From NCBI GenBank assembly GCA_024516035.1, contig CM044964.1, forward strand, positions 9,059,736 through 9,123,735: a DNA stretch of 64,000 bases. Direction: 5' to 3'. The notes under the pieces are model-generated. The model did no database searches. It had not been told where the DNA came from and saw only the letters and a list, made by a program, of their open reading frames with translations. The position numbers and the translations under genes were made by a program. This DNA is from Bactericera cockerelli (lineage: Eukaryota; Arthropoda; Insecta; Hemiptera; Triozidae). Positions 35,460 to 46,059 of the stretch are shown in pieces; within the stretch, counting starts at the first letter, position 1; every line of letters starts with the position of its first letter.

Positions 35460-35995
35460 ATGGCACGATGAAATGTACACCGCTTGTTGTTATGCCACTG
35501 AAATTAAGCAACATCAAGCAAGGTTTGGATTTATTATAATTATGAAACTCTTTGTTAGAAGAACACATTATACATATACAAACAAATAATGGTAAAAATT
35601 AAAATACAAAAATTAAACAAATATACATATATACATAATTTATGTCCTAAGACCTCACTAAAGGGCGGGGTTATTGCCTATGGATTTGAATGGGTGACCA
35701 TTGAGATTCGAAGCCTCGTGGCTATTCCCGACCCCACTCAGGTTAGGTGAGGTTCAGTTAAGTAGCTGGTTCATGAGTTTCCAGCGAATGGACGTCTCGA
35801 AGTCATTCGAGAAGAGAATTTTTGTCTATTTGGAGATAACTCACTTGCTACCCACATTCACCTCACCCAGCCTGGGTTGGAAATAGCCAGAACCATCACG
35901 AGTGTTCGGATGTCACTTATCAAGTTCTATCCTAGCTTGGCGTTGCTCCACTTCAAAGATCTGACGAGAACTAGTGTATTCATTCAACCATTGGT
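35460..35995. mobile_element. broken 5S-SINE interrupted by a LINE 3' end, plus an opposing copy
   Basis: A plus-strand 5S-SINE is split: head at 35466-35530 and body at 35690-35800, with a minus-strand LINE tail (about 35527-35685, ending in AAAGGGCGGGGTTATTGCC) inserted between. A second copy, minus strand, lies at 35850-35995. This gives relative ages: LINE tail younger than SINE. Confidence 0.75.
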
Positions 35996-36499
35996 TTTTT
36001 ATTGCCGACAGCGCTAGCAATTTATCAAATATACTGCCACAAGGAGAAGCATACCTATTCCAATAATATTGTGATTCTATAAGCGATTTTTTTTTTTTTT
36101 TTTTTTTTTTTACGAAGCGAACCGGAGCTGACCTGGTCACTGAAATTTACTTTTTTTTATTTGACCGGACCGAAAAATCCTGACCGGAGTGGACCGGCCC
36201 GTTCGAGCGGTCATGGCTTTTGGTTCGGTAAGAAGAAGAAGAAGAAGAAGTGGATAATTTCTAATGCAAAATGTAAACAAACACAGATATCTTTAATGTA
36301 AATAAACCAGAGTCCCAAAAATCACTTTTTTCATTCTTCAAATTTTGGTTGACCAGAGCTGGCCGTTCTGTCTTGTTCAGGCTTTTCGTTCAGTAAAAAA
36401 AACCGCTTTATATGTCTCTGTCTCTCAGTAAAATTTCATTGTTATTAGGTACTTGAGTAAGTAATTTTATTTCTGCTAAGTGGTGACTATACCGCTGGA

Positions 36500-36605
36500 A
36501 GAAGAGGGGGGGAGAGAGAGAGAGAGAACTTAGAAGACGTAGGCGTAGGAGTGATAAGAAGGAATGGAGAGAGGGCAGGAGAGAGAGAGAGAGAGAGAGA
36601 GGAGA

Positions 36606-36647
<42 letters not shown>

Positions 36648-36993
36648 AGAGAAACAGAACTCAGGAGACGTTAGCCTAGGAGTGATAAGAAGGAAGGGAG
36701 GGAGAGTGAGAGACTGAGAGAAAGTGTGTGAGTGAGAGAGAGGGAGAGGACTCTTGAGACGTAGGATTGATGAGGAGAGAGAGAGAGAGAAAGAGAATAT
36801 TCACAAGACGTAGGATTGATAAGGAGTGAGAGAGAGAGAAAACAAGGACCGCTGATAAGGAGGGAGAGAGAGCTGGCTGCTGTTATCAGTAGAAGGCTGG
36901 GTAGCTAATGTCGTCATCCTGACAATTGACATCCCCTCCTCCCTTACCCTTAAAGAGAGGGAGCCCCCCCCCACGCCCTGAAGAGGAAGGGGG

Positions 36994-37043
<50 letters not shown>

Positions 37044-37045
37044 CC
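36500..37045. repeat. GA/CT microsatellite-rich tract
   Basis: GA runs at 36507-36650 and 36770-36850 with repeated AGACGTAGG(A/C)GTAGGAGTGA-type spacers, and a CT run at 36995-37050. Open frames here are low-complexity. Confidence 0.9.
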
Positions 37046-37429
37046 TCACTTTCTCACTCCCTCACTCACTCACTCTCTCTTCCTCACTTTCTCACTCCCT
37101 CTCCCTCACTTCTTATTAAGCGAGCGTGGCTCCAAACCTGCGGGTCCCATAAGGAGGGTGTAATTATCTGTTTCTCACATTACCCACCTCAAAATCACTA
37201 GATTGCTTACTGATCATAATAGATCTATGTATTTGTATATGTATGGTTAAGAGGGCAATCGAGGTTCAAATGGAGAAAGAAACGGAGTATAGGATGGTCA
37301 CGGAGAAAAAATAACCATATCACGACGAGGGTTTTACCCTCCATTCGCTAGAAATTGAAGACCTATTCACGATGATTGTTCGAATATGAATGGTTACCCA
37401 TCCAAGTACTAATCTCGCTGGATATTCCA

Positions 37430-38085
37430 TTTCGTCACTTAGAGAAAGATGGTCAGCCTGAACACTGACCTGAACCAGCCTGGGTTGGGCCGGGAGGGAC
37501 AAATATAAGATTCTCTCACCTTTAATCCTCAGGGATTCGGCGACCTTGAGGAACATGGTCAGCCTGAACACTGCTTACCTCACCCAGCCTGGATTGGGCC
37601 GGGAAGGACAAAGATAAGATTCTCTCACCTTTAATCCTCAGGGATTCGGCGACCTTGAGGAACATGGTCAGCCTGAACACTGACCTCACCCAGCCTGGGT
37701 TGGGCCGGGAAGGACAAAGATAAGATTCTCTCACCTTTAATCCTCAGGGATTCGGCGACCTTGAAGAACATAGTCAGCCTGAACACTGACCTCACCCAGC
37801 CTGGGTTGGGCCGGGAGGGACAATCTCTTCTCTGTTATTCTTGTGTACGAGTATAAGTATTTTAATTTTAATGTATTTTGTTTTTTTTTATAATTTTATT
37901 ATGTAACATACAAACAATTTGAATAAATTGAAGTAGGTATATAACAAAATTAAAAAAAAATAATAATAATAAGATTCTCTCACCTTTAATCCTCAGGGAT
38001 TCGGCCACCTTGAGGAACATGGTCAGTCTATCCTGGTCCACGCTGACCTCACCCAGCCTGGGTTGGGCCGGGAGAGACAAATATT
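37430..38085 (-). repeat. tandem chimeric array: BTB exon 2 end plus donor fused to SINE fragment
   Basis: Four units (about 37506-37600, 37615-37715, 37725-37825, 37973-38080) plus a half unit near 37455. Each carries the minus-strand end of exon 2 (RLTMFLKVAESLRIKG) and its donor, GTGAGAGAATC, followed on the plus strand by CCTCACCCAGCCTGGGTTGG from the 5S-type SINE. The unit is about 109 bp; the last copy extends further into the exon (VSVDQD). No unit has an acceptor, so they look like decoy donors rather than alternative exons. Confidence 0.9.
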
Positions 38086-38176
38086 TTTTTTTTTTAATGG
38101 CTTTGACGGCAGGATTCTCACACTGCAACCGATGATTTCCCCTCAATCATTCCACAAGGCAAAATAAGATTCTCAC

Positions 38177-38342
38177 CTTTAATCCTCAGGGATTCAGCCA
38201 CCTTGAGGAACATGGTCAGTCTATCCTGGTCCACGCTCACCTCCCCCCGGTACATAAAGTCCAGCAGAGACCTCATGTCCACGTAGGGGATGTCTTTCAG
38301 GATCACGATGGGGTGGCGGTCGGGGTGGCCCACAAACAGCGC
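38177..38342 (-). CDS. ttk: ttk exon 2: C-terminal half of BTB domain
   Basis: Encodes ALFVGHPDRHPIVILKDIP through MYRGEVSVDQDRL to KVAESLRIKG, completing the BTB fold. Acceptor is ctccccccag|GCG, donor is AAAG|GTGAGA, phase 0 in and phase 1 out; 166 bp with no frame problem. The HPIVILKD and MYRGEVSVDQ blocks are Tramtrack-like. The last part of this exon plus its donor is copied several times downstream, at about 37.4-38.1 kb (see separate entry); only this copy has the acceptor and the complete BTB half. Confidence 0.94.
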
Positions 38343-38564
38343 CTGGGGGGAGAAGGAGATTACAAATATGAATAATAAAGGGTTGGGTGGAAGAGATTGC
38401 CTAAAGCAATAACCCCGCCCTTTAGTTAGGACATATATTATCTATATATAGGTATATATATATTTTCATTTGTAATTATTTGTATTGTATATTATATGTC
38501 CTATTACCTAATAAAGTGTAAATAAATAAATAAATGAATATATAAAAAAATAAATAAATAATAA

Positions 38565-38735
38565 TCACCGTGGCAGAGTGAGTTAGCGCGCCAGGCACGG
38601 TTCGATGCCCAGAGGGGCAGCATTTTTTCTGCTCTGTACTTGGATGTTCGGGGTCCACTCATACCTCGTGAGGAAAAATGAGTAGCTGCTTTGATGTGAA
38701 GCAGCGACCAGTGGCAGAATCATAGGCAAAAAAAA
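38565..38735 (+). mobile_element. tRNA-headed SINE, family G
   Basis: Head TCACCGTGGCAGAGTGAGTT, B box GGTTCGATGCC, body TCTGCTCTGTACTTGGATG, then CCTCGTGAGGAAAAATGAGT. A better copy is at 63337-63496 (minus). A head-only piece lies at 58963-59020. Confidence 0.85.
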
Positions 38736-38828
38736 TAATACAAGATATTGTAAATTAAAGTGGTAAAGTCCTATGATTCTGCGCTACCCACTGAAGTTGT
38801 GACATAATAACACAAAGAAAAAGCATTA

Positions 38829-39076
38829 TCTCTCTATATAAAACAGAAAAAAGGACTACTTACCTACCTACCTACCTATGTTTGTTTGTCCGGAGTTGTT
38901 TAGCCAAAACGGTAAGAGATAGCGAAAAATGTCTCAGAATTGACCCCCCCAAAACCATTATCGCTTTGTCCAGAAAAATTATAAAAAGTTCAAAAAGGCA
39001 TCGCTGTCCAGCAGTACGGCCATGCCTTAGTAAATTTGAAATTTAGTCCCGTTGCAAAGCACGGGCAAACGGCTAG
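38829..39076 (+). mobile_element. non-autonomous Helitron 2
   Basis: Starts TCTCTCTATATAAAAC after an A, ends AACGGCTAG before a T, with a CCCGT...ACGGG hairpin 11 nt from the end. It shares CGGCCATGCC with Helitron 1. It lies in the intron between BTB exons 1 and 2. Confidence 0.8.
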
Positions 39077-39132
39077 TTATTACTATAATTGGTTGAAGTG
39101 CCTAGTAGGAAGAAAAGGCGCACTGAACTGAC

Positions 39133-39303
39133 CTGAAAGTAGGGACTGCACGCCGACAGCACTATCTTGTGCGCCTTCAAGTTTCGTCCGTCCACCGCTA
39201 GGGTGACGTCCACGAAGCTCTCATCGTGCAGCAGCTGGTCAAACACAGACAGCAGGTTGGACTGGTGGTTGTTCCAGCGGAGGCAGAACCGCTGTGACGT
39301 CAT
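39133..39303 (-). CDS. ttk: ttk exon 1: start codon and N-terminal half of BTB domain
   Basis: Encodes 57 residues from ATG, beginning [15 protein letters not shown] and ending SACSPYFQ, the hallmark start of the insect BTB (Ttk/Lola/Bab/Fru) group. From memory of the family it is closest to Tramtrack ([20 protein letters not shown] is shared), not Lola or Broad. BTB domains dimerise and recruit corepressors. The donor follows CAG directly (CAG|GTCAGT), phase 0. The ATG context is CATCATCATG and overlaps a TGACGTCA palindrome, probably by chance. The 5' leader lies to the right; a possible acceptor (tgattccag) near 39884 would make the exon continuous to there. Confidence 0.95.
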
Positions 39304-39884
39304 GATGATGCGGGATCAAAGGGAAATTTGTGAGGGAAATGTAGGGACGCGGGATCAAAGGGAAATTTGTGTGGGAAATGTAGGGACGCGGGATCAAAGG
39401 GAAATTTGTGAGGGAATTTTTGTGTAAAAGTATATTTGTACTGGGGGGGAAATATTGTTGTTCAGAAAATTTACCGAGCGAATTTTCTGAAATTTGTTTG
39501 AACAAGGTAAATTTTTGCAGGACAAATCAATTGATTTGGTAGAAATTTATATTTCTTAAATAACTGTTTTAACAGGGAGAAATTGTTTAAACAAGGATAT
39601 ATCGAGGGATAAATAGTTCTGAAAATGTCTGAGGGAAAAGTATAGCTTAAAACAAGGGAAATCTTATGTACCCGTTTTCTAAAGGGAGGAAGAAATGTGA
39701 GATTACTCTATAGTGAAAGAACAGAGGGGTAAGGTTTTCGAAGGTGTCGAAATTGTTTCTATACTAGCGGACTAGGCCGTGAGGGGTCGGGGAAGTAATT
39801 GAATAGGGGGACGGGGGCGTCACTTGGGGGGCGAGGCGACATGGGGGTGTGCTGTCGTGGGTGGGGTGTGGACGTCATTCTGGA
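39304..39884 (-). promoter_or_regulatory. probable 5' leader of ttk exon 1
   Basis: Upstream of the start codon on the minus strand. The proximal part (39306-39417) is three copies of a 36-37 bp unit containing GATCAAAGGGAAATTTG on the plus strand; the distal part (39775-39880) is GC-rich. A pyrimidine-rich acceptor (tgttctgattccag) at about 39884 could begin the exon. No TATA or initiator can be assigned. The extent of the leader is inference. Confidence 0.4.
39306..39418. repeat. three 36-37 bp repeats next to the ttk start codon
   Basis: The unit CGGGATCAAAGGGAAATTTG, TGNGGGAAATGTAGGGACG occurs three times head to tail, immediately upstream (minus sense) of the ATG at 39303. If transcribed, it would be in the 5' UTR. 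Confidence 0.85.
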
Positions 39885-40546
39885 ATCAGAACAGAAAAGT
39901 ACTTGGTTAAATTAGGTATTTTACATTAAATAATTGAAACAGCTATCCACAGGTATGCTCTGGTATTCATTTTGTACATCTAATACAACATCTCACCTTT
40001 CTGTTTATACTAGCCGTATTTTTCTTTCTAACCAAAGTGGATTCAAATGGAATAAAATTAACGAACTGGAAGAAAGTCACTTTTTTTTGGAAGAGGAAAA
40101 ATCTTCTTCCAGTTTGGTTAACCAAAATTGATTTATGAAATTCTTGCCTCCATTTCTTTTATAGATTAAGTCCATTGTTTATCTTTAAAAGTACCGAAAC
40201 ACATTTTTCTTTCACGTTTAGTGGGGAAGCTAAACTGAAAATATTTGGAATAAAATGGAAATATTTGGAAATACCGAACCTGGAAAAAAATTAACCAAAA
40301 GAAAAATACACGTACTTATTAGGCATTAGTTATCATATTTGTGTTAATCACTGTCGTGATATCACAACTACTCAAACTCGCTTTACTAAAACTACGCTGA
40401 AACCGGGACTTGAACCACCGACCTCCAGGTTCGAAGTCCGCTGCCTTATCGATCAAGCTACTGAGGTCGGTCTGATTAGGCATTAGACCTTTATGGTGAC
40501 GTCAGTAAGTTCACAACACTCCGACTGTTTCATTAGCCCACCCGAC

Positions 40547-41074
40547 TAGGGTTACCAGACGTCCGGCTTTAGCCGGACATGTCCGGCTTTTCACACATTT
40601 GTCCTCTGTCCGGCCGGCTTTTTGAAATTTACAGAAATGTCCGGCTTTTCATGTTTTGTCCTCAAAATTACCTAACACATGGTAAGCACCCGAAAATACA
40701 ATATTTTTTCGATCAGAAACTTCAGAAAGGACGTGAGGACTGAATATTTTCCCTCATATCAAGTCAGTGGACAAATGAAAGGAATCGACTGCTGAAAGCT
40801 AAAGTAAGAGGACTTATTTTTATCACATACAACCTCAGACATATAAATTGTAATGATTTTTAAACATACCTAATGTCATCAGAAGACCCAAGTATTCACA
40901 AATTACTGAGAGAGGTACATGCTTCTGAGAAGTATAATCAATCATCCAAATAGGTAGTAAGTAGGTACTAACCATGTATAAAAATAAAATAAAAACAAGT
41001 CCTCCTTATTTTTAAATGTCCTCCTTTTTTAGCTAAAATGTCCTCCTTTTCAAAATTATATTCTGGTAACCCTA
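40547..41074. mobile_element. hAT-type MITE 1
   Basis: Ends TAGGGTTACCAG and CTGGTAACCCTA, flanked by a perfect 8 bp duplication CACCCGAC. The interior has repeated GTCCGGCTTTT and GTCCTCCTT motifs. No coding capacity. Confidence 0.9.
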
Positions 41075-41194
41075 CACCCGACCCAGTCAGACAGGATGTG
41101 ACCCCACCCTGCTGATATCCTCCTCAGCATCTGTGACACTGATGTGATAGGAGTAAAGTAATGATAATGTTCAGGCCGAATGATAATAATAACA

Positions 41195-41391
41195 ATAATA
41201 TCCCCTTATTTATACTGCCCGATTAGGACTATAAGTCCCATTATTCCAGCAGTGAGCCCAAGATGCATTATTCTGTGGTAAAAATCCCAAATGGCAGGAT
41301 AACTTGTCATGTCCCGGCTGGGTTTCGAACCCACGACCTCTGGAATCTCTGGATTCACAGAGTGCCGCCTTTACCACTGAGCTACCGGGAC
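41195..41391 (-). mobile_element. tRNA-headed SINE, family B
   Basis: Reverse-oriented copy with all head boxes and the AAT-rich end at 41195. It abuts another tRNA-like unit at 41394. Confidence 0.87.
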
Positions 41392-41393
41392 AG

Positions 41394-41578
41394 TATATGC
41401 TCAGTGGTCAAGGTGTCCGTCGGTCTGGTATTCCAGAGGTTGCGGGTTGGAAACCCTGCAGCCAAGATAATGACAACTTGTACTCCCATTTGGGAAATTG
41501 ACCGTGTAATGCGTAGTAATGGTGGAATGATGGGAGTTATAAATGCTCCCAGGCGTCGGGCAGTATATTAATTTTTTT
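41394..41578 (+). mobile_element. tRNA-like SINE, family H
   Basis: ATGCTCAGTGGTCAAGGTG (A box) and GCGGGTTGGAAACCC (B box), followed by a body like family B (ACTCCCATTTGGGAAATTG, GGAATGATGGGAG, TCGGGCAGTATATT). It appears to be a relative of family B with a different head. Confidence 0.7.
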
Positions 41579-41884
41579 GGCTTTATTACAAATCTCAAAG
41601 TGAGAAGACCTATGTATAATAAACTTGATCAGTAAATCTGATGGCAGTGATTGTCTGATCGCCAGAATTGTCAGTACTTTAGCCGCATGTCAGTAAGTCG
41701 GCGGGTCGTATAAATAAAGCGGTATTATCTAGGTACTTAATCTATGGATCGAATATACCTTGGTCTATGATGTTACATATCTCTACATAGAACGTCACCT
41801 GTTAATCTCGTATGCAGCAATCTGGTATACTCCTTCGAGTTATCACAAGTATCCTTAGGTTTTTATTATTACCTATGTATGAGT

Positions 41885-42380
41885 CAGTGGCGGCTCGTCG
41901 GGTGAAGACACTGAAGACATTTTCACCTAATTTTGAACAGTGAAAACACTACTCATAATCCCTTGAACATAGCACAATTGATCCAACTCAAAGAAAAAAA
42001 AAAAAAAAAAGAGTAAGCTTTGTGTAAAATAGATCAATGCTGCTTAACATTTCATGTTACTTTCCAAGGAGAACACCAAATGTGAAGACAATTCGAAATT
42101 GTCTTCAGTTGTCCTTGAATCAACCAATCAGAGTTGAGTATTTCCAAGTAGGTATCATGAAATATTAGGCAACAACTATATCTATGTAGTCTGCTAGTGA
42201 AGACCGTCTTCAGTTGTATTCATTTTACACTATCTACACGACTTCATACGAAATGTCACGAAGCCACATACCATGTGCGATGTCATGTGTTTTTGATATT
42301 AACACTGTTGCCAGTAGCATTATGCCAGACCTAGGGAACCAGTCAATGATTTAGCTTCCCATATCTAGCACAATCTTGTA

Positions 42381-42412
<32 letters not shown>

Positions 42413-44002
42413 CGTAGGCGTTAGGAAAGCGGGATTTTGTTTCAGGAATTTTGGATATTATTTCTCATTTTTTGGGTTCTATGTACATAGTTACTAAACG
42501 ATAGCCGATACCAATAAATTTTAACTACTAATGTATCTTGTCAACTATAGTCTTAAAAAGGACATCTCGATTGAAGTCAAATCTCGGAAATAATTATTTA
42601 ATGTAGGTACCGAAATTAAGCCAAATAAGATAATCTCGTATCTAGTTGTTCCAAGAAGTTTTTAAATAGGGACAATGGTGGTCCTGTTTAAGATCCTGGC
42701 TATGGAACCACTTTTAAAAAAAATCATGAAATTAGACGTGTTGAAATGAAATTCTCAAGAGAAAATTCTGTTCAGGCGGTGTAGTATTAAAAATAAATAA
42801 ATACGTCTTACATGATTTGAGGGATTTCTTTAAATTTAAAATATAGCTCTTGAAGTTTGTAGAAATTTAGCTATGAAATTAACTTGGCAACATTGTATCT
42901 CTTATCTTTAGAATGTAAACAAAACTTGTGCACTTTTTAAATTTTATTAGATTATTTTTTTCAAATCTTTTCAACGGTAATCAAGTGACTTTTAATTGGT
43001 GTAACTAGTTAATAAAGTTATTTCCCAGTATTTGATACAGGATAGAAACATTATTCCTACCTGATCTGACCTGTGCTTTTCATAATAAGTTGAATATGAA
43101 GTAGCTATGTACTTCTTTCAGTGTCAGAAATAACATTATAATTATGCAGGTTGCAGGTACTTAAAATTATAAGTACTTAAAATTATAAGGCAATATCTGT
43201 GTTTTTCATAAATAGTCATACATCAATGGTAACCCAAATTTAAGCTGATTTAATATTTGTAGTAAGTATGTTTTCTTAGATTTATTTTGTAATCTGGTGG
43301 TGGATTTTCTTCCAGTTTTGGATTGTAATTTTTAGTCTTCAACTAACTTTCTTTCCTTCCCAGTTCTAACCCCTCTTTAAAATGTTGTACCTACCTATCT
43401 ACTGAGGTATAATCCTAATATTTTTATTTTAATTCCTTTTTACCAACTTTTAGTTAATATTTTTTATTAAGATGAATAAATATTTTTTATTAAGATGAAT
43501 AATTAATAACAATATTTCAAATAAACAATGAGATTCCCACAAAATCATGGGGTTCAAACATTAAAAGTAACCCCATTCAGATTAAGAAGTAATGAGGATA
43601 AGAAATTTATTATGATTACTGGATGTCCAATTTCTCCAGTTACTATAACCACCACTAAAAAAGTAAAGCAAATGCCTGCCCCACAGCCATACAGTTCAAG
43701 CCTGAATGGCTTATGAAAAATGAATGGCTGTGTACCAGCTCAAGTGTTGACAAATTGTTCTGCTGGCCTTGTTTATTTATTAAGTACCAAGTGTTCTCCA
43801 AAAAAAGTACCTATAAAAACTTAAATGATGCAAAACTGGTATGAGAGAAAATCATGCTCTGCAGGGAAACAGCCATCACATACAATGGGCTGTGTTTATG
43901 AGACCATAAGAACTAAGATCTGATAAATTAATAATTTTATTTTTTCAATACTTCTGGGTATAATTTGTCTTCACCTAGTCTTGAAGTCAGGAGCCGCCAC
44001 TG
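41885..44002 (+). mobile_element. hAT transposon, 2.1 kb, degraded
   Basis: Terminal inverted repeats CAGTGGCGGCTC and GAGCCGCCACTG, with a perfect 8 bp target duplication GTATGAGT (41877-41884 and 44003-44010). Inside, 43707-43799 reads FKPEWLMKNEWL and DKLFCWPCLFIKYQVF, the W...K.FC.PCL signature of a TTF-type zinc finger at the start of many ZMYM-like hAT transposases. The catalytic region is not recognisable, so it is non-autonomous, probably an internal deletion derivative. Confidence 0.88.
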
Positions 44003-44319
44003 GTATGAGTCACTCTACACACGCAACTCTTAGAAGTCTTAAAAAAAGAACGAGTGAGCAATGAGCAGGTATCAATTACTCCCTGCTTCCTCGTATTGTA
44101 GCTGAAAATCGGGAGCGCGGATTTAGCCTGGATTTTTTTTTTTCGAGGTAATTGAGAATCTTAGGAGGAAACCGGTTTTGCCATGCACTCCTAATATTAA
44201 AACCTGATACTTGCTTGGAGTATAGATGAGCTTCATGTATTACGTGCATAGTCATGTACACGCATGCATCAGGTACTAATACAGAGTGTATAACAAAAAG
44301 TAAGCGAAGAATACTTGTA

Positions 44320-44640
44320 TTCTCAAGTGAGTATCACCAGAGATACACAAACATACACCCTGTATGGTACGTAACTTGTGTATTATTGTTCAGCATGTAA
44401 CTGATTGCATGTGAGTATCACGAGAGATACACATACACCCTGTATGGTACATAACTTGTGTATTATTGTTCAGCATGTAACTGATTGCATGTGAGTATCA
44501 TGAGAGATACACATACACCCTGTATGGTACATATAACTTGTGTATTATTGTTCAGAACTGGTTGCATGTGAGTATCACGAGAGATACACATACACCCTGT
44601 ATGGTACATTACTTGTGTATTATTGTTCAGAACTGGTTGC
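44320..44640. repeat. about 80-90 bp tandem repeat, four copies
   Basis: Unit GTGAGTATCACGAGAGATAC, ACATACACCCTGTATGGTAC, ATAACTTGTGTATTATTGTTC. CCCTGTATGG followed by a pause in unit length shows indel variation. No coding sense. Confidence 0.85.
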
Positions 44641-44993
44641 TTGGGCGTTACAAGTCGTGTCATCTTCGTCCTTATGCCGCCTTGTCGGGATTTGTCCAGG
44701 GCCGAAATTAGGAGGACTGTCCTAACCATCCCCCTACGCGTCCCACAGCTGCGTCTGAGGCTGTGGACGCAGGAACCAGGGCTGGCGAGACGCAAACCTA
44801 GGTGACGCATCGGGCAAAGTCACCTCAGTAGAAGGAAAAAGGAGTACAAATGTATTTAGCAAAGAATTTGATATAACTCTGGCCTCGTTTATCTGAGAAG
44901 TGATCTGCGGGTGGCTGGGAGACTCCGTGTGAGACGCGCAGCTGAAACATCGCCAGAGCTTCCCAAACTGAGGGACGCACAGGCAAGCCATGT

Positions 44994-45023
<30 letters not shown>

Positions 45024-45025
<2 letters not shown>

Positions 45026-45136
45026 CACTTAGGCGACCGGCATGGTTTTTCGTGAATTCTTTTGTGGGACCGGCGATAATGCGGCTATACCGACCCCGTG
45101 TACCACCGGTGGTACACCCGGTCGTCTAAGTGTTAA
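45024..45136. mobile_element. TTAA-type MITE, copy 3
   Basis: Same core (GTACCACCGGTGGTAC) and TIR CACTTAGGCGACCGGC / GTCGTCTAAGTGTTAA; the left end is buried in a poly-T/A tract. Confidence 0.78.
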
Positions 45137-45146
45137 GATGAGTGTT

Positions 45147-45285
45147 TCACAGCCGTTTTTATTTCGTAGCCATGAAACAGGAGCTACTGTAGACGCTTGT
45201 GGTCTGTGTTGTAGCCTGCCCATCCCGTAGTATGCCTCCCCTCTGATGGGCGAGAAGTGACACAATACTTCCCAATGTTGAGGAG
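45147..45285. repeat. dispersed repeat K
   Basis: TTTCGTAGCCATGAAACAGG, AGCTACTGTAGACG, CCCATCCCGTAGTATGCC, GATGGGCGAGAAGTGACAC. Other copies at 46350-46490 and 56318-56475 (the latter with an inverted repeat of the GATGGGCGAGAAG part). Not classified. Confidence 0.75.
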
Positions 45286-46059
45286 AGGCTTTCATTTCAA
45301 GAAAAGATGGTTCGGTCAAAAAGCACAGGGACCACTCTGGACCTAATTTAAGAAGTTTCATATATGATGACTGTTAGGACTTTTTCCAGAGCCGCGAATA
45401 AAGTAGAAGCCTTGGGTTGGGTGGAAGAGATTGCCACAGGCAATAACCCGCCGTTTAGGTAGGACATTTCTCTCTTTTTTTTCCTTTTTGTATATTTGTT
45501 TAATCTTTTTGTTTTTCTTTATATTTCATTGTGTTCTACTGTATATATTTTTTGTTCTACCTAATAAAGCTTAAAAAAAAGCTCTTTGTCACTGCGACCT
45601 TAGATAGATCTTTTGTGACATGCCTAGGTTATTCTAAAAGAGATCTAAGTTTTTAATATAGCTTAAGAAGCCTTGATCACGCACTGAAATAAGGCGCCTC
45701 ACAGCCAGCTTTGATGTCACGTTGATCATTATTATTATGATTGAATACTTTATTAGATGCACCAATAATCACAACAAATACATTACAAAATGGATAATAA
45801 TACAAATAAAAAAAAAATTAAAAAAGCATGAATACAATAAATATGTGTGTACAGGTACAGATGTCCTAACTAAAGGGCGGGGTTATTGCCTATGGCAATC
45901 TCTTTCACTTAACCGTTACATATCAGTAGTGTATCCTGACAGTTCTGCATCCGGCAATACCTACATAGCTGTAATAGATTCCACTTGGAAACCCATTTTC
46001 TCAACATAAAAACATACTTGAATTGTTCCTCTTACATCAAAACTATAACATAGTTAACG

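Larger units (their letters stand above)
7939..39303 (-). other. ttk: tramtrack-type BTB zinc-finger locus, whole coding span
   Basis: Thirteen exons on the minus strand make one alternatively spliced gene. Six shared exons (39303 to 31262) encode the BTB domain and an acidic, proline-rich linker; three alternative terminal cassettes at about 28.4-27.4, 22.2-19.8 and 11.9-7.9 kb supply different C2H2 finger pairs. Exon junctions are GT-AG; after exon 2 every shared intron is phase 1 and each cassette starts in phase 1, which is what alternative splicing onto a common body requires. In Drosophila, ttk encodes Ttk69 and Ttk88, repressors that share a BTB domain and differ in their fingers. A third cassette is an inference here, from phase and position; no RNA evidence is available. 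Transcription must start to the right of 39303. Confidence 0.88.

Noticed and set aside
36801..37201. Arg/Glu or Ser/Leu repeat proteins
   Set aside because: Frames over GA/CT microsatellites with no splice sites or conserved part.
37320..38146. Short frames containing RLTMFLKVAESLRIKG as alternative BTB exons
   Set aside because: They lack acceptors and the rest of the BTB half, and end in SINE sequence; they are partial duplicates.
39073..39303. Lola, Broad, Bric-a-brac or Fruitless identity for the BTB exons
   Set aside because: The [13 protein letters not shown] start, HPIVILKD and YRGEVSVDQ blocks and the Ttk69-like THISNFCRH fingers fit Tramtrack better than the others as I remember them.
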